A stretch of DNA of 64,000 nucleotides from Isoetes taiwanensis. Lineage: Eukaryota > Streptophyta > Lycopodiopsida > Isoetales > Isoetaceae. The DNA lies in assembly GCA_021234155.1 (NCBI GenBank), contig JAJEKV010000014.1:13442494-13506493 (forward strand), written 5' to 3'. Numbering within the stretch: the first letter of the stretch is position 1; each line of letters begins with the position of its first letter. The translations under genes were made by a program, and so were the position numbers. Below are positions 9,749 to 20,401 of the stretch, piece by piece. The notes under the pieces were generated by a model. It made no database searches and was not told the DNA's origin. It saw only the letters and a program-made list of their open reading frames with translations.

Positions 9749-9823
9749 CTTGCTTAATTAGGTGTTTTAGATGTTTTAGGCAACCCAAAAAGGTAGTTTA
9801 AAAGTTCACCTAAAATCGACCCC

Positions 9824-9831
9824 TATAAATA
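9824..9831 (+). promoter_or_regulatory. TATA box of the E2 H3-like gene
   Basis: TATAAATA, 102-109 nt before ATG 9933, matching the E1 position almost exactly. Confidence 0.6.
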
Positions 9832-9932
9832 GACTTAGACCCCTCCCATTTCCGCGTTCTTTCCTTAGAAGTTGCTCGTGTTCGCCAAGGCGATCTTCTG
9901 GCGCTTAGCTCCGATTGACGAACCATAAAATG

Positions 9933-11201
9933 ATGGCCCGCACAAAACAGACTGCTAGGAAGCCTCGCCGAAGCGAATCCTCCAGCGCCAGCGGTCCTGG
10001 CCTCTTTCAGAGAGTCCTTCAAGAACGCCTTTTCCAAGAAGGCGAATCTTCTTCGAGCGAAGATGCAGGATCGGATCGGAGCGACCATACAGAGATCATA
10101 GAGGACGACCGGCCAGACATCATGCATCAAATCCTCGAGGAGATTGCAGAGGAGGAGGGAAGGAGCAGGGAGCAACGGGAACAGACAGGGCAGTCAACAG
10201 CCGAGGAGCAACTCCAGACTGAGACCCACCTGCAGGAGGAGCAAGGGAGAGAAGAGCAGCGGCAGCCGACGCTTAGCCCCGCAGAAGAAGCAGATCTTGC
10301 GCGCTTCATCAGCAAGTACGAAGACAGGGAGCGCCGCCGAGAGGGGAGGACAAAGAGACGAGAGGACAACCCAACCACAGCCAGCGGGCCAAAGAAGAGG
10401 AAGGCTAAAGCCATTAAGGCGGGCAAAAGAAAGGTTGTGAAGGTTGGTAAGCGAGGAACGGGGATCAACATCAACGAACCATCAGGCGAAGAGACCCCGC
10501 CTTCTACCGACGACTCGGACGAAGACTACGTGCCCGGCACAGAGGGAGCCAGTTCGTCAAAACCCCCGCCTGTAGAGAAGGAAGTGCCCCAGCAAGTAGC
10601 ACCTGAGCAGGTAGCACAGGAGCAGGAGGAGCCCGAACAGGCGGCGAAGCCCCCACCTTTCCCGACGTGGGATAGAGTTAAAGCCCCGCGACCACAACGG
10701 GAGGCATATGTGATAGACCCTGTCAAGGTCTATCAGAAGAGGATCAAGGAGCACAACACCTACATGGAGAAGTGGGAGGCATACAATGCCTATTACCAGG
10801 AGCACAGGGTGAGAACGATTGAAGGCGGACACCCGACAAGAAGCCAGACTCTGAAGCCACCTCCACCAAAGCCCAAGCCTCCCAGAGCACCAGGAAAGAA
10901 GCGGGCCAGCAGGAAGAAGTTGGAGAACAGAGCCCTCAAGGAAATCCGGCACTTCCAGAGAAGTTACAGACTCTTGATCCCCCGGGCACCGTTTCAACGT
11001 TTGGTCCGCGAAGTCATGCAGGAGTATAATACAGACATGCGGGTGACGGACGAAATGCTGTTGTGCTTACAGGAGGCAGCAGAGGCAAAAATAGTGCAGC
11101 ATTTTGAAGATTCGACGGCCTGCACGGTACACGCAAAGAGGGTCACCCTCATGAGGCAGGATATGTATCTTGCCAGGCACATCAAGGGGGAACGCCCTTG
11201 A
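9933..11201 (+). CDS. E2 histone H3-like protein with H3 tail and H3 fold split by a long linker
   Basis: An open frame of 422 aa from ATG 9933. An ATG at 9930 would add one Met, and the frame is open a little further upstream without ATG. 9933 is preferred because it gives the MARTKQTARK start shared with E1 and has A at -3 and G at +4. Residues after Met match H3 1-9 exactly, then Pro replaces Ser10. An acidic/Gln-rich segment follows, then a basic Lys/Arg segment (KKRKAKAIKAGKRK, probable nuclear signal), a Pro-rich block shared with E1 (DPVKVY, EHNTYM, WEAYNAYYQEH), and from about residue 334 (nt 10932) an H3 core: KEIRHFQRS, FQRLVREVMQEYNTD, LQEAAEAKIVQHFED, CTVHAKRVTLM, YLARHIKGERP. The core keeps the Cys and HAKRVT of H3 and the normal C-terminal GER. 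Intact, although the rest of E2 is broken. Confidence 0.92.
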   Translation: MARTKQTARKPRRSESSSASGPGLFQRVLQERLFQEGESSSSEDAGSDRSDHTEIIEDDRPDIMHQILEEIAEEEGRSREQREQTGQSTAEEQLQTETHLQEEQGREEQRQPTLSPAEEADLARFISKYEDRERRREGRTKRREDNPTTASGPKKRKAKAIKAGKRKVVKVGKRGTGININEPSGEETPPSTDDSDEDYVPGTEGASSSKPPPVEKEVPQQVAPEQVAQEQEEPEQAAKPPPFPTWDRVKAPRPQREAYVIDPVKVYQKRIKEHNTYMEKWEAYNAYYQEHRVRTIEGGHPTRSQTLKPPPPKPKPPRAPGKKRASRKKLENRALKEIRHFQRSYRLLIPRAPFQRLVREVMQEYNTDMRVTDEMLLCLQEAAEAKIVQHFEDSTACTVHAKRVTLMRQDMYLARHIKGERP

Positions 11202-11345
11202 GATTTTGTAAATAACAGAAATTTTTGTTAATATGAAGAATTTTGTGAGTGAATAATGTGTCTGGCCTAACTTAATTAAGTTAAGTTATAGAATTCTAGT
11301 CTTTTAATTTGGTTAAATTGGAATTTTGAGCAAAATTGAGACGAT

Positions 11346-11412
11346 GTCTCACACGTCGCGCCAGGACAGAAAATGAGATTCTCATTTTTGGGCTGGGCGC
11401 AACGTGTGAGAC
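11346..11412. repeat. 67-bp palindrome, E2 ORF B upstream copy 1
   Basis: Perfect GTCTCACACGT/ACGTGTGAGAC outer stem, inner GCGCC/GGCGC and central AAAATGAGATTCTCATTTT palindrome. It lies about 145 bp after the H3-like stop codon. Confidence 0.9.
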
Positions 11413-11544
11413 CATGCCCAAAAATGCCCAAAACTGCTCCAAATCGACCAAATAAGGGGTCAATTCTACCTAACTCGGCGAGTTTAGTAGAATTACAGCC
11501 TTAGATTATCCAAATTGATTAAGTTTAGCCCATTTAGAACCCAT

Positions 11545-11611
11545 GTCTCACACGTCGCGCCAGGACAGAAAATGAACTTTTCATTATCGGTCTGGGCGCA
11601 ACGTGTGAGAC
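11545..11611. repeat. 67-bp palindrome, E2 ORF B upstream copy 2
   Basis: Same stems as 11346-11412, with a slightly altered centre (AAAATGAACTTTTCATT). It is about 180 bp upstream of the ORF B TATA box. Confidence 0.9.
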
Positions 11612-11792
11612 CTCGTACCATTTTCTTCACCAAATAATCTCCAAGTCATTGCAATAGGTTCATTAGTTGTTCTTAGCATGCTCAAACCCTAGAAGTAGTC
11701 TTCAAACTCGCAATTGCTCCCTTTAATAGATCAGAATCATCCAATCTTAGTAAATTCTAGGTCATCCAAAAATTAGGGTTTCCCCCTTTTTC

Positions 11793-11800
11793 TATAAATA
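11793..11800 (+). promoter_or_regulatory. TATA box of E2 ORF B, with telo-box
   Basis: TATAAATA, 115-122 nt upstream of ATG 11915, exactly the E1 spacing. TTAGGGTTT (telo-box reversed) lies at 11773-11781. The 5' untranslated stretch to the ATG is C/T-rich. Confidence 0.6.
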
Positions 11801-11914
11801 AGTCCCCCATTTCTCAATTAGCACCCTGCAAGTTTGCTCTCCACTGCTTAGGCGATCTTCCAGCTCCCTGAGGCGCTTCTGCATCCGTTCGATACTCTCT
11901 TCTTCGCTAGATCA

Positions 11915-13266
11915 ATGGCCACTGCTGACTTCAGGCGATGGTACAGCGCCAGTGCCCATGCTGCCGAGGCGGATGTCAACAACATCTTCCAAGTCTTTGG
12001 GAAAGAAATTGATATCCAAGCTACGCTAAATGCAACCCCAGCATATAGGCAAGTGTTAGCAGAGTTCCAAGCTAGGGTAGGAGCCTCCCTTGTTCAGGTC
12101 CCCCCTTGCATAGGATATTTCGTTCCCCGGCCATCCCTTCAAGCAACCTTGGGCGATGTCCCCAACATCGCCAAGTACCTAACCAACAAGGCACAGAGAC
12201 TGCCAGACTACATGGTCCTGACAGCCAACAGGACCAAGTATTTCTCTTACACCGCCGCCCTAGCTATGTTCTTATTCCACCGCGCCGAAAACCCCATAGG
12301 GGCAACCTCTATCCCTCCGATGGAGGTGGACCCCATGGCAGTCCAAGCCGAAGAGCAGATGCTTTTGCAGTACCAGCGAGCGAAGAATACACCGAGCTAG
12401 ACTCAGAAGAGGAATGGCGACAAGCAGAACAGGAGCTGGTCAACTTCGAGCAGAGCCGGCAGACTATCAGAGTTGCTCCCCCACTTGGGCTAGGCATCAC
12501 AAGCCTAGCCCCTATCATCATCAACGGAGAGGAGTATCTACTCCTCAGCGACATCCAGAACCTTCCCGAATACAGGGAGAGGGAGCTCCGATTGGATGAA
12601 CTGCTCCACCAACTGCGGCAGACCGACATGGACGACTTCATCGTCCGGGGAGTCTCAGACTTCCCGCTTCAAGTAAGGGAAGCCGACACCTACACAGGGG
12701 AAGCGGCTTCCGACATCCAGGCATACAGCAACATAAGGCAGGTCATGGAGACCGGAGACCTGCCATCTGAAGAAGAGTTCCTCGCCATTCAGGAACGGAT
12801 GGGGATCAGAGGCAAGACCACTAGCATCCTGATGCCGAGTCCCTCAACACCACCTCCAGCAAGAGGAGCAGGAATCAACCTCAGGCGAGTCGACTCAACA
12901 ATCGAAGACTACCGGGAGCTCACCGAGATAGAGGTCGACGAATATGCAGGGCGGCATAGACCAGGAGGCCAAACAAGTGGGGAATCATCCGCGACGCACA
13001 ACGACAGGTCGCTGAGGTACTACCTGCCACTGCTGCTAGATGGGAGAAATAGCGGTGGTAAAACCCAATTCAGCCCCAGGGGCGAGGAAGGAGTGTTCAT
13101 GCTGATTGCACTCTCAGGCTTTGGCAGGCATGCTCGAATAGCAGCAAATGTCGACTATGTTGTCCTGGTCAAGAGAGCAATGGCACTCGACCTCTTCGAC
13201 TTCGCCATACCTCATCGACGTCAGGCGAGATTAGCGGTGGTCGCGGCCCTCACATCCGATCGCAGA
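11915..13266 (+). pseudogene. E2 ORF B, 5' part (interrupted by E3)
   Basis: ATG 11915 begins MATADFRRWYSASAHA, homologous to E1 ORF B. One frameshift near 12380 coincides with loss of the Glu-rich stretch present in E1. The conserved middle (PLGLGITSLAPII, LLLSDIQNLPE, DMDDFIVRG) and most of the H2A-like C-terminal domain (GFGRHARI, YVVLVKRAMALDLFDFA) are present. Coding is cut at 13266 by E3 after the SDRR codons and resumes at 26301. Function unknown; the possible histone-fold role is discussed in the findings. Confidence 0.8.
13262..13266 (+). repeat. Target-site duplication of E3, left copy
   Basis: GCAGA here and GTAGA at 26296-26300 differ at one base. This is a 5-bp duplication typical of Ty3 integrase. 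Removing E3 plus one copy restores an in-frame junction in ORF B. Confidence 0.8.
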
Positions 13267-14845
13267 TGTGACGCTCCCTGAATATATACGACCCCCCGGC
13301 CGTATACATACGGGGACTTTCCCCTCCCATGGCGACCATCGCGCCATGAGCAGGGCCCTCCATCTAACTCGGGCCGTCTCACGTAGAGACGCCGTGAAGG
13401 ACACGGAGGGGTCATTCGCCCACGCCGATGGGCCTACGTCACGCCGCGAAGCATGAATACAAGGGTTAGCACGGCATAAATCATATATAAGTGGCCACCA
13501 CGGCGGGTGGCGATCCATCCGTGATACTAACAACACCGAATATGCATCTAACTAAGAAAACACCCAAAACCCGTGTTCTACCCCCGCTCGGACTCTAGTG
13601 GGGAGCGACCGACGGCCGGGTCTCGAGATCAGCGGGACCGAAGTCTTGGCATGGCGCTATCGGCATAGAACATCGGCTAGGGTTGTCCACTCCATCCGCC
13701 CCCCCGGCGCGACTTTGCGGATGGGTCGATTCCGCTATGGCTTCGCTTATAGCCTTCCTGGAGACGCAGACTCGTGGATCACCCTTGAGTCTACTCCGTG
13801 TTCATGACACCTGGTCCGATGAGGCAGGTCGGGGGCGGCCCCTTCCAGATCACAAGGGTGACGTGGGTGAGCTAGAGAATACGTGCGCATCAGCGACCCC
13901 GCATCCGTGCAGACTTACTCACACCCTAATTCTACTCAAAGTGCATGGTGCCCCATACGGGTCACACCACTACACCCCGTGGAGTGTCGGGCCCATACCC
14001 GCCCCTCCACGTGGACCGACTATCATGCCTAGCCCATGTAGGAGTCTCGGGGAGCCTTTTATGCTCGTGCAAGACCCCACCCCCTACTTCACCACCACCG
14101 TGTGTCCCTTGTATGGTGCTAAGCCGCACCATAGCGCCTAGGACCCTGTGGGCTCTTTAAGCGCACGTGCCGAATCTACTAGGGTGTTAAAGGAAGCACT
14201 AGGAGCATTCTAACTCAAGCTCGTGAGGCCTCTACCCCCTATTAATCCCTCAAGCATCGAACTACTAACTCCACCCATAGAGACATCGACCATCCCATAA
14301 CAGAACATCATTCATAATTGAAAAGTATTCCTAATTACCAGAGAAGGGTTAGTCTCACCCAAAACCATCCAGAAAAGAATCCTAGAGAGATATTCTACAA
14401 TTTGCAAATTAACTACCACTAACCGTGAGTTTCGGGCCGGACCCGTTGTCAAGGGTGCTTCCATGGGTCTCAGACTGGGGTAACAAAGAATGAAAGGGTG
14501 TTTGGCGATCCGGGGACTAACGGCAATCAAGCTTTTCTGAAAGCCACCGCCTCATGGCTTTGTTTGGGTCGAAATTGGGCTGATATGAGGATGGCGCCTC
14601 CCTTTGGTGGCCTAGTTTAGCAACCCTCATGCTGGCCACCCGGGTTATGCCAAATGGCGCCTTCCCACTATGAATTGACCTAATCACATGTCTTTAGATA
14701 ATTATCCTTTATAATTTGGTTAACATAGCTAATTAAATCCATTGTGGCCAACCCCCTAGGTTATCATACCCTAGGTGGCGTACCTATACTAGGTGACGTG
14801 TCAATATATTTATACGTACACCGTATAAATACTTGGAACGTCACA
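13267..14845 (-). repeat. E3 3' LTR (1,579 bp)
   Basis: Bounded by TGTGACG...CGTCACA and closely similar to 24718-26295, with many small indels between the copies. This indicates an old insertion. No gene is present. Confidence 0.92.
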
Positions 14846-14858
14846 TTCTCCCCTCCTT
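14846..14858 (-). other. E3 polypurine tract
   Basis: AAGGAGGGGAGAA on the minus strand, immediately upstream of the 3' LTR. E2 has AAGGTGGGGAGAA in the same place. Confidence 0.85.
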
Positions 14859-15425
14859 AGAATTAATGCTGTCCTCAGCATTGGGGTTAGTTACAGATAT
14901 ACTAATAAGGAAAATACATTATAAAGGAAGGTAATCCGTTAAGTAATACATATATTCAAACTTTAAAGTTTGCAAAATATTCCAAGCACCGTGGTGCATT
15001 CGACATGATTATCATAACCAAAGGAGAAGTTCAAGGACCGAAGTCCAATACCAACATCAGTGGGCAAAACATGTAGGGAAAATAAAACTGAAGAGTTCGG
15101 GTCATCAGTAACCCTCTAGCATGGGCAGGGCACGCACTGCTTACTGGCCTGCACATGTCAGTATATTAGTACATGTGATGAAATTGTGGTTAAAGGGACC
15201 ACCCCCTTATAATAAAGAAATAAACTCTATCTACCAGGGGACCTATCATGTCTATGGTTTGCAGTTCATTGTAGCATAGGGAATGATGAAGTTCCCATTG
15301 TAGCCGAGATGAACGCAGCCTATGACCTATATGCTGTCGTAGCAAGTCGTGGTCAGCCTATGACCATGTCCTAGAGAACACCAAGGTGATCTCATCATCG
15401 GTAACAATTATTATTTGCGATGCAT
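14859..15425 (-). other. E3 3' untranslated region
   Basis: Non-coding stretch between the end of pol and the PPT. No ORF, hairpin or repeat stands out. Confidence 0.6.
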
Positions 15426-16136
15426 CTACCCCTCTAGGGCGCTACTCTTGGGAAAAATGCTTCCAAGCTTACCGCCGGGTGCGGGGTTGATAGCATCGTT
15501 GATGGTGCGGCCTTGAGATTCCCGCATGAAGTCCGGATAGTGTTTGTCAAGGTCTATCTTCATCACCCAAGTAGCATCCTCAACTGGTAAGTGCTTCCAC
15601 TTAACCAAGTATTGCAACATTTGAGTCCTTCTGGTTTGTTTGTAAGCTCGATCAAGGAGAGCCTCAGGCACTATTTCCAGTTGCTCCTCAGTCATTTCTA
15701 GGAGGGTTGGGGTATCCAAAACCTCCTCGGGATCAGGGGTGTGTTGTTTCAAAAGACTCACGTGAAAGACCTTGTGGATCTTCAAGCGGGGCGGCAAATC
15801 CAAGCGATATGCCTGCTCTCCAACACGCTCAATAATTTTGAACGGTCCAGCCCATCTGGGTGCCAACTTCTTGCAGTTGCCAATCTTAAGCTTGGCTTGT
15901 TTTACCTTAATCTTCAGCCAAACGGATTCGCCCACCTGAAAAACGCGTGGGGTTCTGTGCTTATCGGCTACACTCTTCTGACGACTGCGTGCAGCTAATA
16001 AGTACCCACGAACTTCTTCGACCAGAGCTTGCATTTCTAATAGAAGTTGTTGAGAAACCTCCACTTTAGAAACGGGGTTATGCCATGTGTCGGGAGTAAG
16101 GCATTGATAACCATAATTTATCATGAAGTGAGACAT
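15426..16136 (-). pseudogene. E3 integrase C-terminus with GPY/F module and chromodomain
   Basis: 236 codons in the third pol segment. WAGPFKIIERVG is the GPY/F module (about 15830). KVFHVSLLKQHTPDP follows, then a chromodomain (about 15680-15540) with YLVKWKHLPVEDATWV. This places E3 in the chromovirus clade. Chromodomains of this group recognise modified histone tails, which is relevant because the element also encodes an H3-like protein. The segment is out of frame with the upstream integrase core because of one or two frameshifts near 16140-16200. Confidence 0.9.
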
Positions 16137-16684
16137 TACGAAGACTCTGTTTCTTTGTCAAGTAGGCAAACTCGACCCGGATAAATATAGTCAGCCCATT
16201 GTGATTGCTTACTCCACACATAACTTCTTAGCATATCCTCTATGATGCGATTTGTACGCTCCGTCCGACCATCGGTTTGAGGATGATATGTCGTACTCAT
16301 AGCAAGCTTAGTCTGAATAGTAGCAAAGAAATCTTTCCAGAAAGCACTTACAAATTTGGGATCTCTGTCTGACACAATCACTCGTGGCATTCCGTGTAAT
16401 CTGAAGATCTCTTTGGCAAAAAGCAGAGCAGTATCAAAGGCTGTATCTGTGGTACGACACGGCAAGAAATGAGCCATTTTCGACAATTTGTCGACGACTA
16501 CCATTAAGGCATCATACCCCCGGAGAGTTCGTGGAAGGTCGACAATGAAATCCATGGTTATCACCTCCCATTTGGCGTTAGGCACATCCAAAGGTTGCAG
16601 CTCGCCTGGAATCCTTAACTGCTCAGCTTTGGTTTGCTGACACACCTGACACTGCTTAATGTACCTGGCAATGTCCTTTTTCAT
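16136..16684 (-). pseudogene. E3 integrase: zinc finger end and catalytic core
   Basis: Contains the CQVC pair of the HHCC finger, then MDFIVDLPRTLRGYDALMVV (first catalytic Asp region), VSDRDPKFVSAFW (second Asp) and HPQTDGRTERTNR with the catalytic Glu nearby. It is in the same frame as the upstream pol ORF, from which it is separated only by a TGA near 16697 (likely CGA to TGA). It ends in a frameshift at about 16190. Confidence 0.9.
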
Positions 16685-16705
16685 GGAAGGCCAGAAATAG
16701 CTGGA

Positions 16706-19030
16706 TCAGATCTTAAAGTAGGTCTTCATAAACCCGGCGTGTCCAGCTATAGGGCTATTGTGTGTGTCATGAAGAATAAACTTTCGTACTCCTGAAGTCT
16801 GCGGTACACACAGCTTATCCTTGTGATATAACAAGTTGCCCTCTTTCTTATAGGCACGAAAAGCCTCGCGCTCTGCATCGGTGCGAGCTTCCTTAGCCAA
16901 ACTATTCCAAATCTGCTCTATCTGTTTCCCAAACTCACTAGTGAGCGTAGAAATAGCATTACAATGGGTTCGGGTCACTAAAGGATGGCGTGACAATGCA
17001 TCTGCAACCACATTGTGCTTGCCCGGCCTATACATAATGTCGAAATCATACTCCTCCAAGAATTCCATCCATCTTCTTTGACGGAGATTGAGATTTGGCT
17101 GGGTGGATAAATAACGGCGACTTTGATGATCCGTATCCAACTGGAATCGTTTACCAAGAAGGTAGTGTCTCCATATGCGCAAAGCACGGACAACGGCTAA
17201 CAATTCCTGATCATGGGTAGGATACCGCTGCTCTGTTTCGTTCATTTTCTTTGAGTCATAGGCAATAACTCTCCCCTCCTGCATTAGGACTCCTCCGGTG
17301 GCAATCTTGCTGGCATCCGTCGCCACCAGTTTATCCTGGTCAGGATCGGGCAATGTGAGAACTGGTGCTGATGTTAAGGCATCCTTAAGCTGCTGGAAAC
17401 TTTCCTGAACTTTTGTCTTCCATTGGTCCATCCAATCTTTCACCTTCTCATGCTTTGTGAGATTTGTGAGAGGAGCTGCGATCTTCGCAAAATCCTTCAC
17501 AAATTTTCGATAGTAGCCTGCTAGTCCCAAGAAACTCCGGACTTCGGAAATATTCGCGGGAATAAGCCATTCTCTTACGGCCTCTATCTTTGCCGGGTCT
17601 GTAGCAATTCCCTCTGCCGAAATGATATGGCCCAAATAATCGACCTTTGGAGTGGCAAACTTGCACTTAGAGAACTTGGCATAGAGCTGATGACGCCTTA
17701 GCTTTTGTAGGGCTAATCTAAGATGTTTCTCATGCTCCTCGAGGGTCCTACTATAGATGAGAATGTCATCGAAGAAAATAACAACAAAATCATCCAGGTA
17801 TTGCCGAAAGACATCATTCATTAGTCGCATGAAAGTTGCTGGGGCATTAGTTAGTCCAAAAGGCATAACTGTAAATTCATAATGCCCATATCTAGTGCGA
17901 AAAGCAGATTTATGGATGTCCTCCTCTTTAATCCTTATCTGATGGTATCCGGAGCGTAGATCAATCTTTGAGAAATACTTAGCCCCTTGTAACTGATCCA
18001 TTAGGTCATCTGCCCTAGGCAAAGCATAGCGATTCTTGATGGTATGCTTGTTAAGTTGCCGGTAATCAATACACATCCTCAGCGAGCCGTCCTTTTTCTT
18101 AACGAAGAGAATAGGGGCGCCAAAAGGCGAAACACTAGGTCGGATGAAACCTAGGTTTAGTAGCTCCTGAAGTTGCTTCTTAAGTTCTGCCAATTCTGGA
18201 GGACTCATACGGTACGGGACCTTGCTAGTAGGCTTGGTACCCGGCTCTAAAGCTATTTCACATTCCACCCCTCTGAAAGGAGGAAGCTTCTGAATTTCAT
18301 CTGGGAAAAGGTCGCCAAATTCCCGGAGAAGACGAGCAATCCCTTCTGGCAAGGTATCGATGACTTGCTTGTGTTTAGCATCTGACTCTATGGACTCAAG
18401 GGAAATGATGCAAAGGAGCTTTTCCTTGCGTATAGCTTTATCTAACTGTCTGATGGACATAGACTGCACGATAGGGTTGAAGGGTTTACCTTTAATAGTC
18501 ACGCGGGCTCCATTAGCTGCGTTGAAGCTCTTCTCGCAGTCTATGTTGGCTTCTGCGGATGCCAAGAATTCCATACCAACAATGAGGTCATATTTACCAA
18601 TGTCCATCAACTCGGCACCCAAAGCCACTGGTGCACCTGGCAACTGCATCTTAAGATTGATGCGACGGCCATGAGTATGCCTGACCTTACCATTAGCTAA
18701 AGTGACAGGCCTTGGTCGAGACTTTAATGTTTCAAGCTGTAAGACCTGAGCTATTCTAGGGGAAGCAAAATTATGTGTACTTCCCGTATCCATAAGAATT
18801 ACAAAAGGCTTATTGTCTACTTGACCTATGGTGGAAATGACAGCAGGCTGACTTTCGGCATTGCCGGTTTCTATAGCTGCACACCATGAATATACTCGGG
18901 AGCCTCGTCCTCGACAGGTAGGGTTGTCTCCAGCTCGTCCCAATCGAGGTCGGCCATGGCCAGCTGGGCAGTCTGCGTAACATAAGGACAGTTGTGCATA
19001 AAGTGCCCAGGTCGCATACACCTGTAACAT
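16706..19030 (-). pseudogene. E3 pol: protease, reverse transcriptase, RNase H
   Basis: Aspartic protease with [10 protein letters not shown] (about 18780). RT spans about 18260-17600, with [30 protein letters not shown] and the active-site [11 protein letters not shown] (about 17770). RNase H (about 17340-17030) has [17 protein letters not shown] and [11 protein letters not shown]. The HAGFMKTYF segment at the end belongs to the integrase finger. The nominal start overlaps gag in another frame. In E2, gag and pol are in one continuous frame, so the shift near 18880 is probably a mutation. Confidence 0.92.
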
Positions 19031-20163
19031 GCCTTATCCCGGCGGAGCTGTTCTCGGGCCTCCTTAGGAATAGACTGTAAGAGGTTTCGTACTTCCTTGC
19101 CGACATTGCTCTGTTTGTCAGCTGTGCTGAAAGTAACTTTCTTTTCCGGCCGGATATACGAGTTCTGTTGAGAAGGGCCCGGATTTGGCGAACGGGGCTT
19201 GTACGGTGTGGCTGACCGGGGCTGCGAATAAGGAGTAGGACGCGGATACTGATTTCTTGGTGTGTCCTCCTCGAGGCTCAATGCCTTAGCCTCAGCCTCT
19301 GCAACTGATTTTGGGTCTATGGCTTTAACCATCCGTTTAATTGATGGGGCCAACCCTTCAATGTAACCCTCTACAGCTCTCTTTTCATTCATTCCTGGAA
19401 CATACAGCCTCAAGCGCATAAACTCATCAGTGTAAGCCTGGACCGACATACCCTTCTGCTCCAACCTATAGAAGGTCTGAATCTGCTGGCATTTGTGCGC
19501 ACGAGGCACATAATGCGACTTGAACGCCTTGGCAAACTTCCTGAAGTTGCATCTGCTCCTGTCCAGATGCTTGGCCCTGGCATAGCCCTTCCACCAAATA
19601 CGGGCAGCTCCTGTAAGGTTGGTGGTGGCAACCTTTCCTGTATCCTTTTCCGTCATGCCATAAGACTTCCCGAACTCCTTCATTTCGTCCAACCAGGACT
19701 CTGCATTCAGTCCGCCTCTGGATTTTCCATCAAACTGGGCCAATTTCCTATTCTTCCATATGCTAGTTATGGCGGTATCAACCGTCTTACGGTACTCCTT
19801 ATCCCGGCGCCTTGCATGGTCACCAGCTGATACCGTTGAATCGGAAGATTCCGAAGTGGCTGAACGTGAGGAAGTGGCACTATCCTTAGAGGAACTTCGG
19901 TGACGCTTAGCATGAGGCCTCCTCGGTGCAGGTACAGGACTAGCTCCAGGGGGAGATGGCTGTTGTGCAGGTGGACTCGGTGGCAGCGGAGGTAACTCCG
20001 GTCCATCTTCCTGGGTTTGTTGCGGTGGGTTGGCATGCAATACGTAGGCCTGTAATTCGCCTAACTGCCTTTTCATTAACATCAGTTCCTGTTCAGGAGT
20101 CAGCCTACTGGCGTTGGAGGGTGTCTGCCAAGCGGCGTTACGGGCATCGTCTAAATCGAGCAT
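18871..20163 (-). CDS. E3 gag
   Basis: 430 aa from ATG 20163 (MLDLDD). A Pro/Ser-rich N-terminal third is followed by a Ty3-type gag core ([27 protein letters not shown] is split here as motifs RIWWKGYA and FRKFAKAF). It ends with a CCHC zinc knuckle [14 protein letters not shown] near residue 395. It forms the capsid and packages element RNA. The frame is open but joins pol only after a frameshift. The interval 20164-20401 to ORF C is non-coding. Confidence 0.9.
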   Translation of the reverse strand: MLDLDDARNAAWQTPSNASRLTPEQELMLMKRQLGELQAYVLHANPPQQTQEDGPELPPLPPSPPAQQPSPPGASPVPAPRRPHAKRHRSSSKDSATSSRSATSESSDSTVSAGDHARRRDKEYRKTVDTAITSIWKNRKLAQFDGKSRGGLNAESWLDEMKEFGKSYGMTEKDTGKVATTNLTGAARIWWKGYARAKHLDRSRCNFRKFAKAFKSHYVPRAHKCQQIQTFYRLEQKGMSVQAYTDEFMRLRLYVPGMNEKRAVEGYIEGLAPSIKRMVKAIDPKSVAEAEAKALSLEEDTPRNQYPRPTPYSQPRSATPYKPRSPNPGPSQQNSYIRPEKKVTFSTADKQSNVGKEVRNLLQSIPKEAREQLRRDKACYRCMRPGHFMHNCPYVTQTAQLAMADLDWDELETTLPVEDEAPEYIHGVQL

Positions 20164-20401
20164 GAAAAAGGTATAAGCATATTTACAACAGATAAATTCT
20201 TACAATTTGTATTATGTCGAACAAGGAGGTAGAGAGAGAACACAAAGGAAATTTATTATTATAAGAGGAAAAACTTTTCTATTACAGTTTCACACCAAAA
20301 GTTGGTACAGGAGTATTATACAAAGATAACATGATACAACTGGAATTTAGAGCGAACTCACAAACATCATAAAAAAAAAAACGAAACTAGAAAGATCCAG
20401 C

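Noticed and set aside
4863-11201. HMG box in the middle of the E1/E2 H3-like proteins
   Set aside because: The WEAY...YYQ segment is only superficially similar; spacing and core Trp/Pro positions do not fit.
11915-12380. ORF B N-terminus as histone H4 or H2B
   Set aside because: No stretch matches the conserved H4 or H2B helices; only the C-terminal domain gives a reasonable histone-like alignment.
18871-19030. Programmed frameshift between E3 gag and pol
   Set aside because: E2 has gag and pol in a single frame at the same place and no slippery motif is evident, so a simple mutation is more likely.
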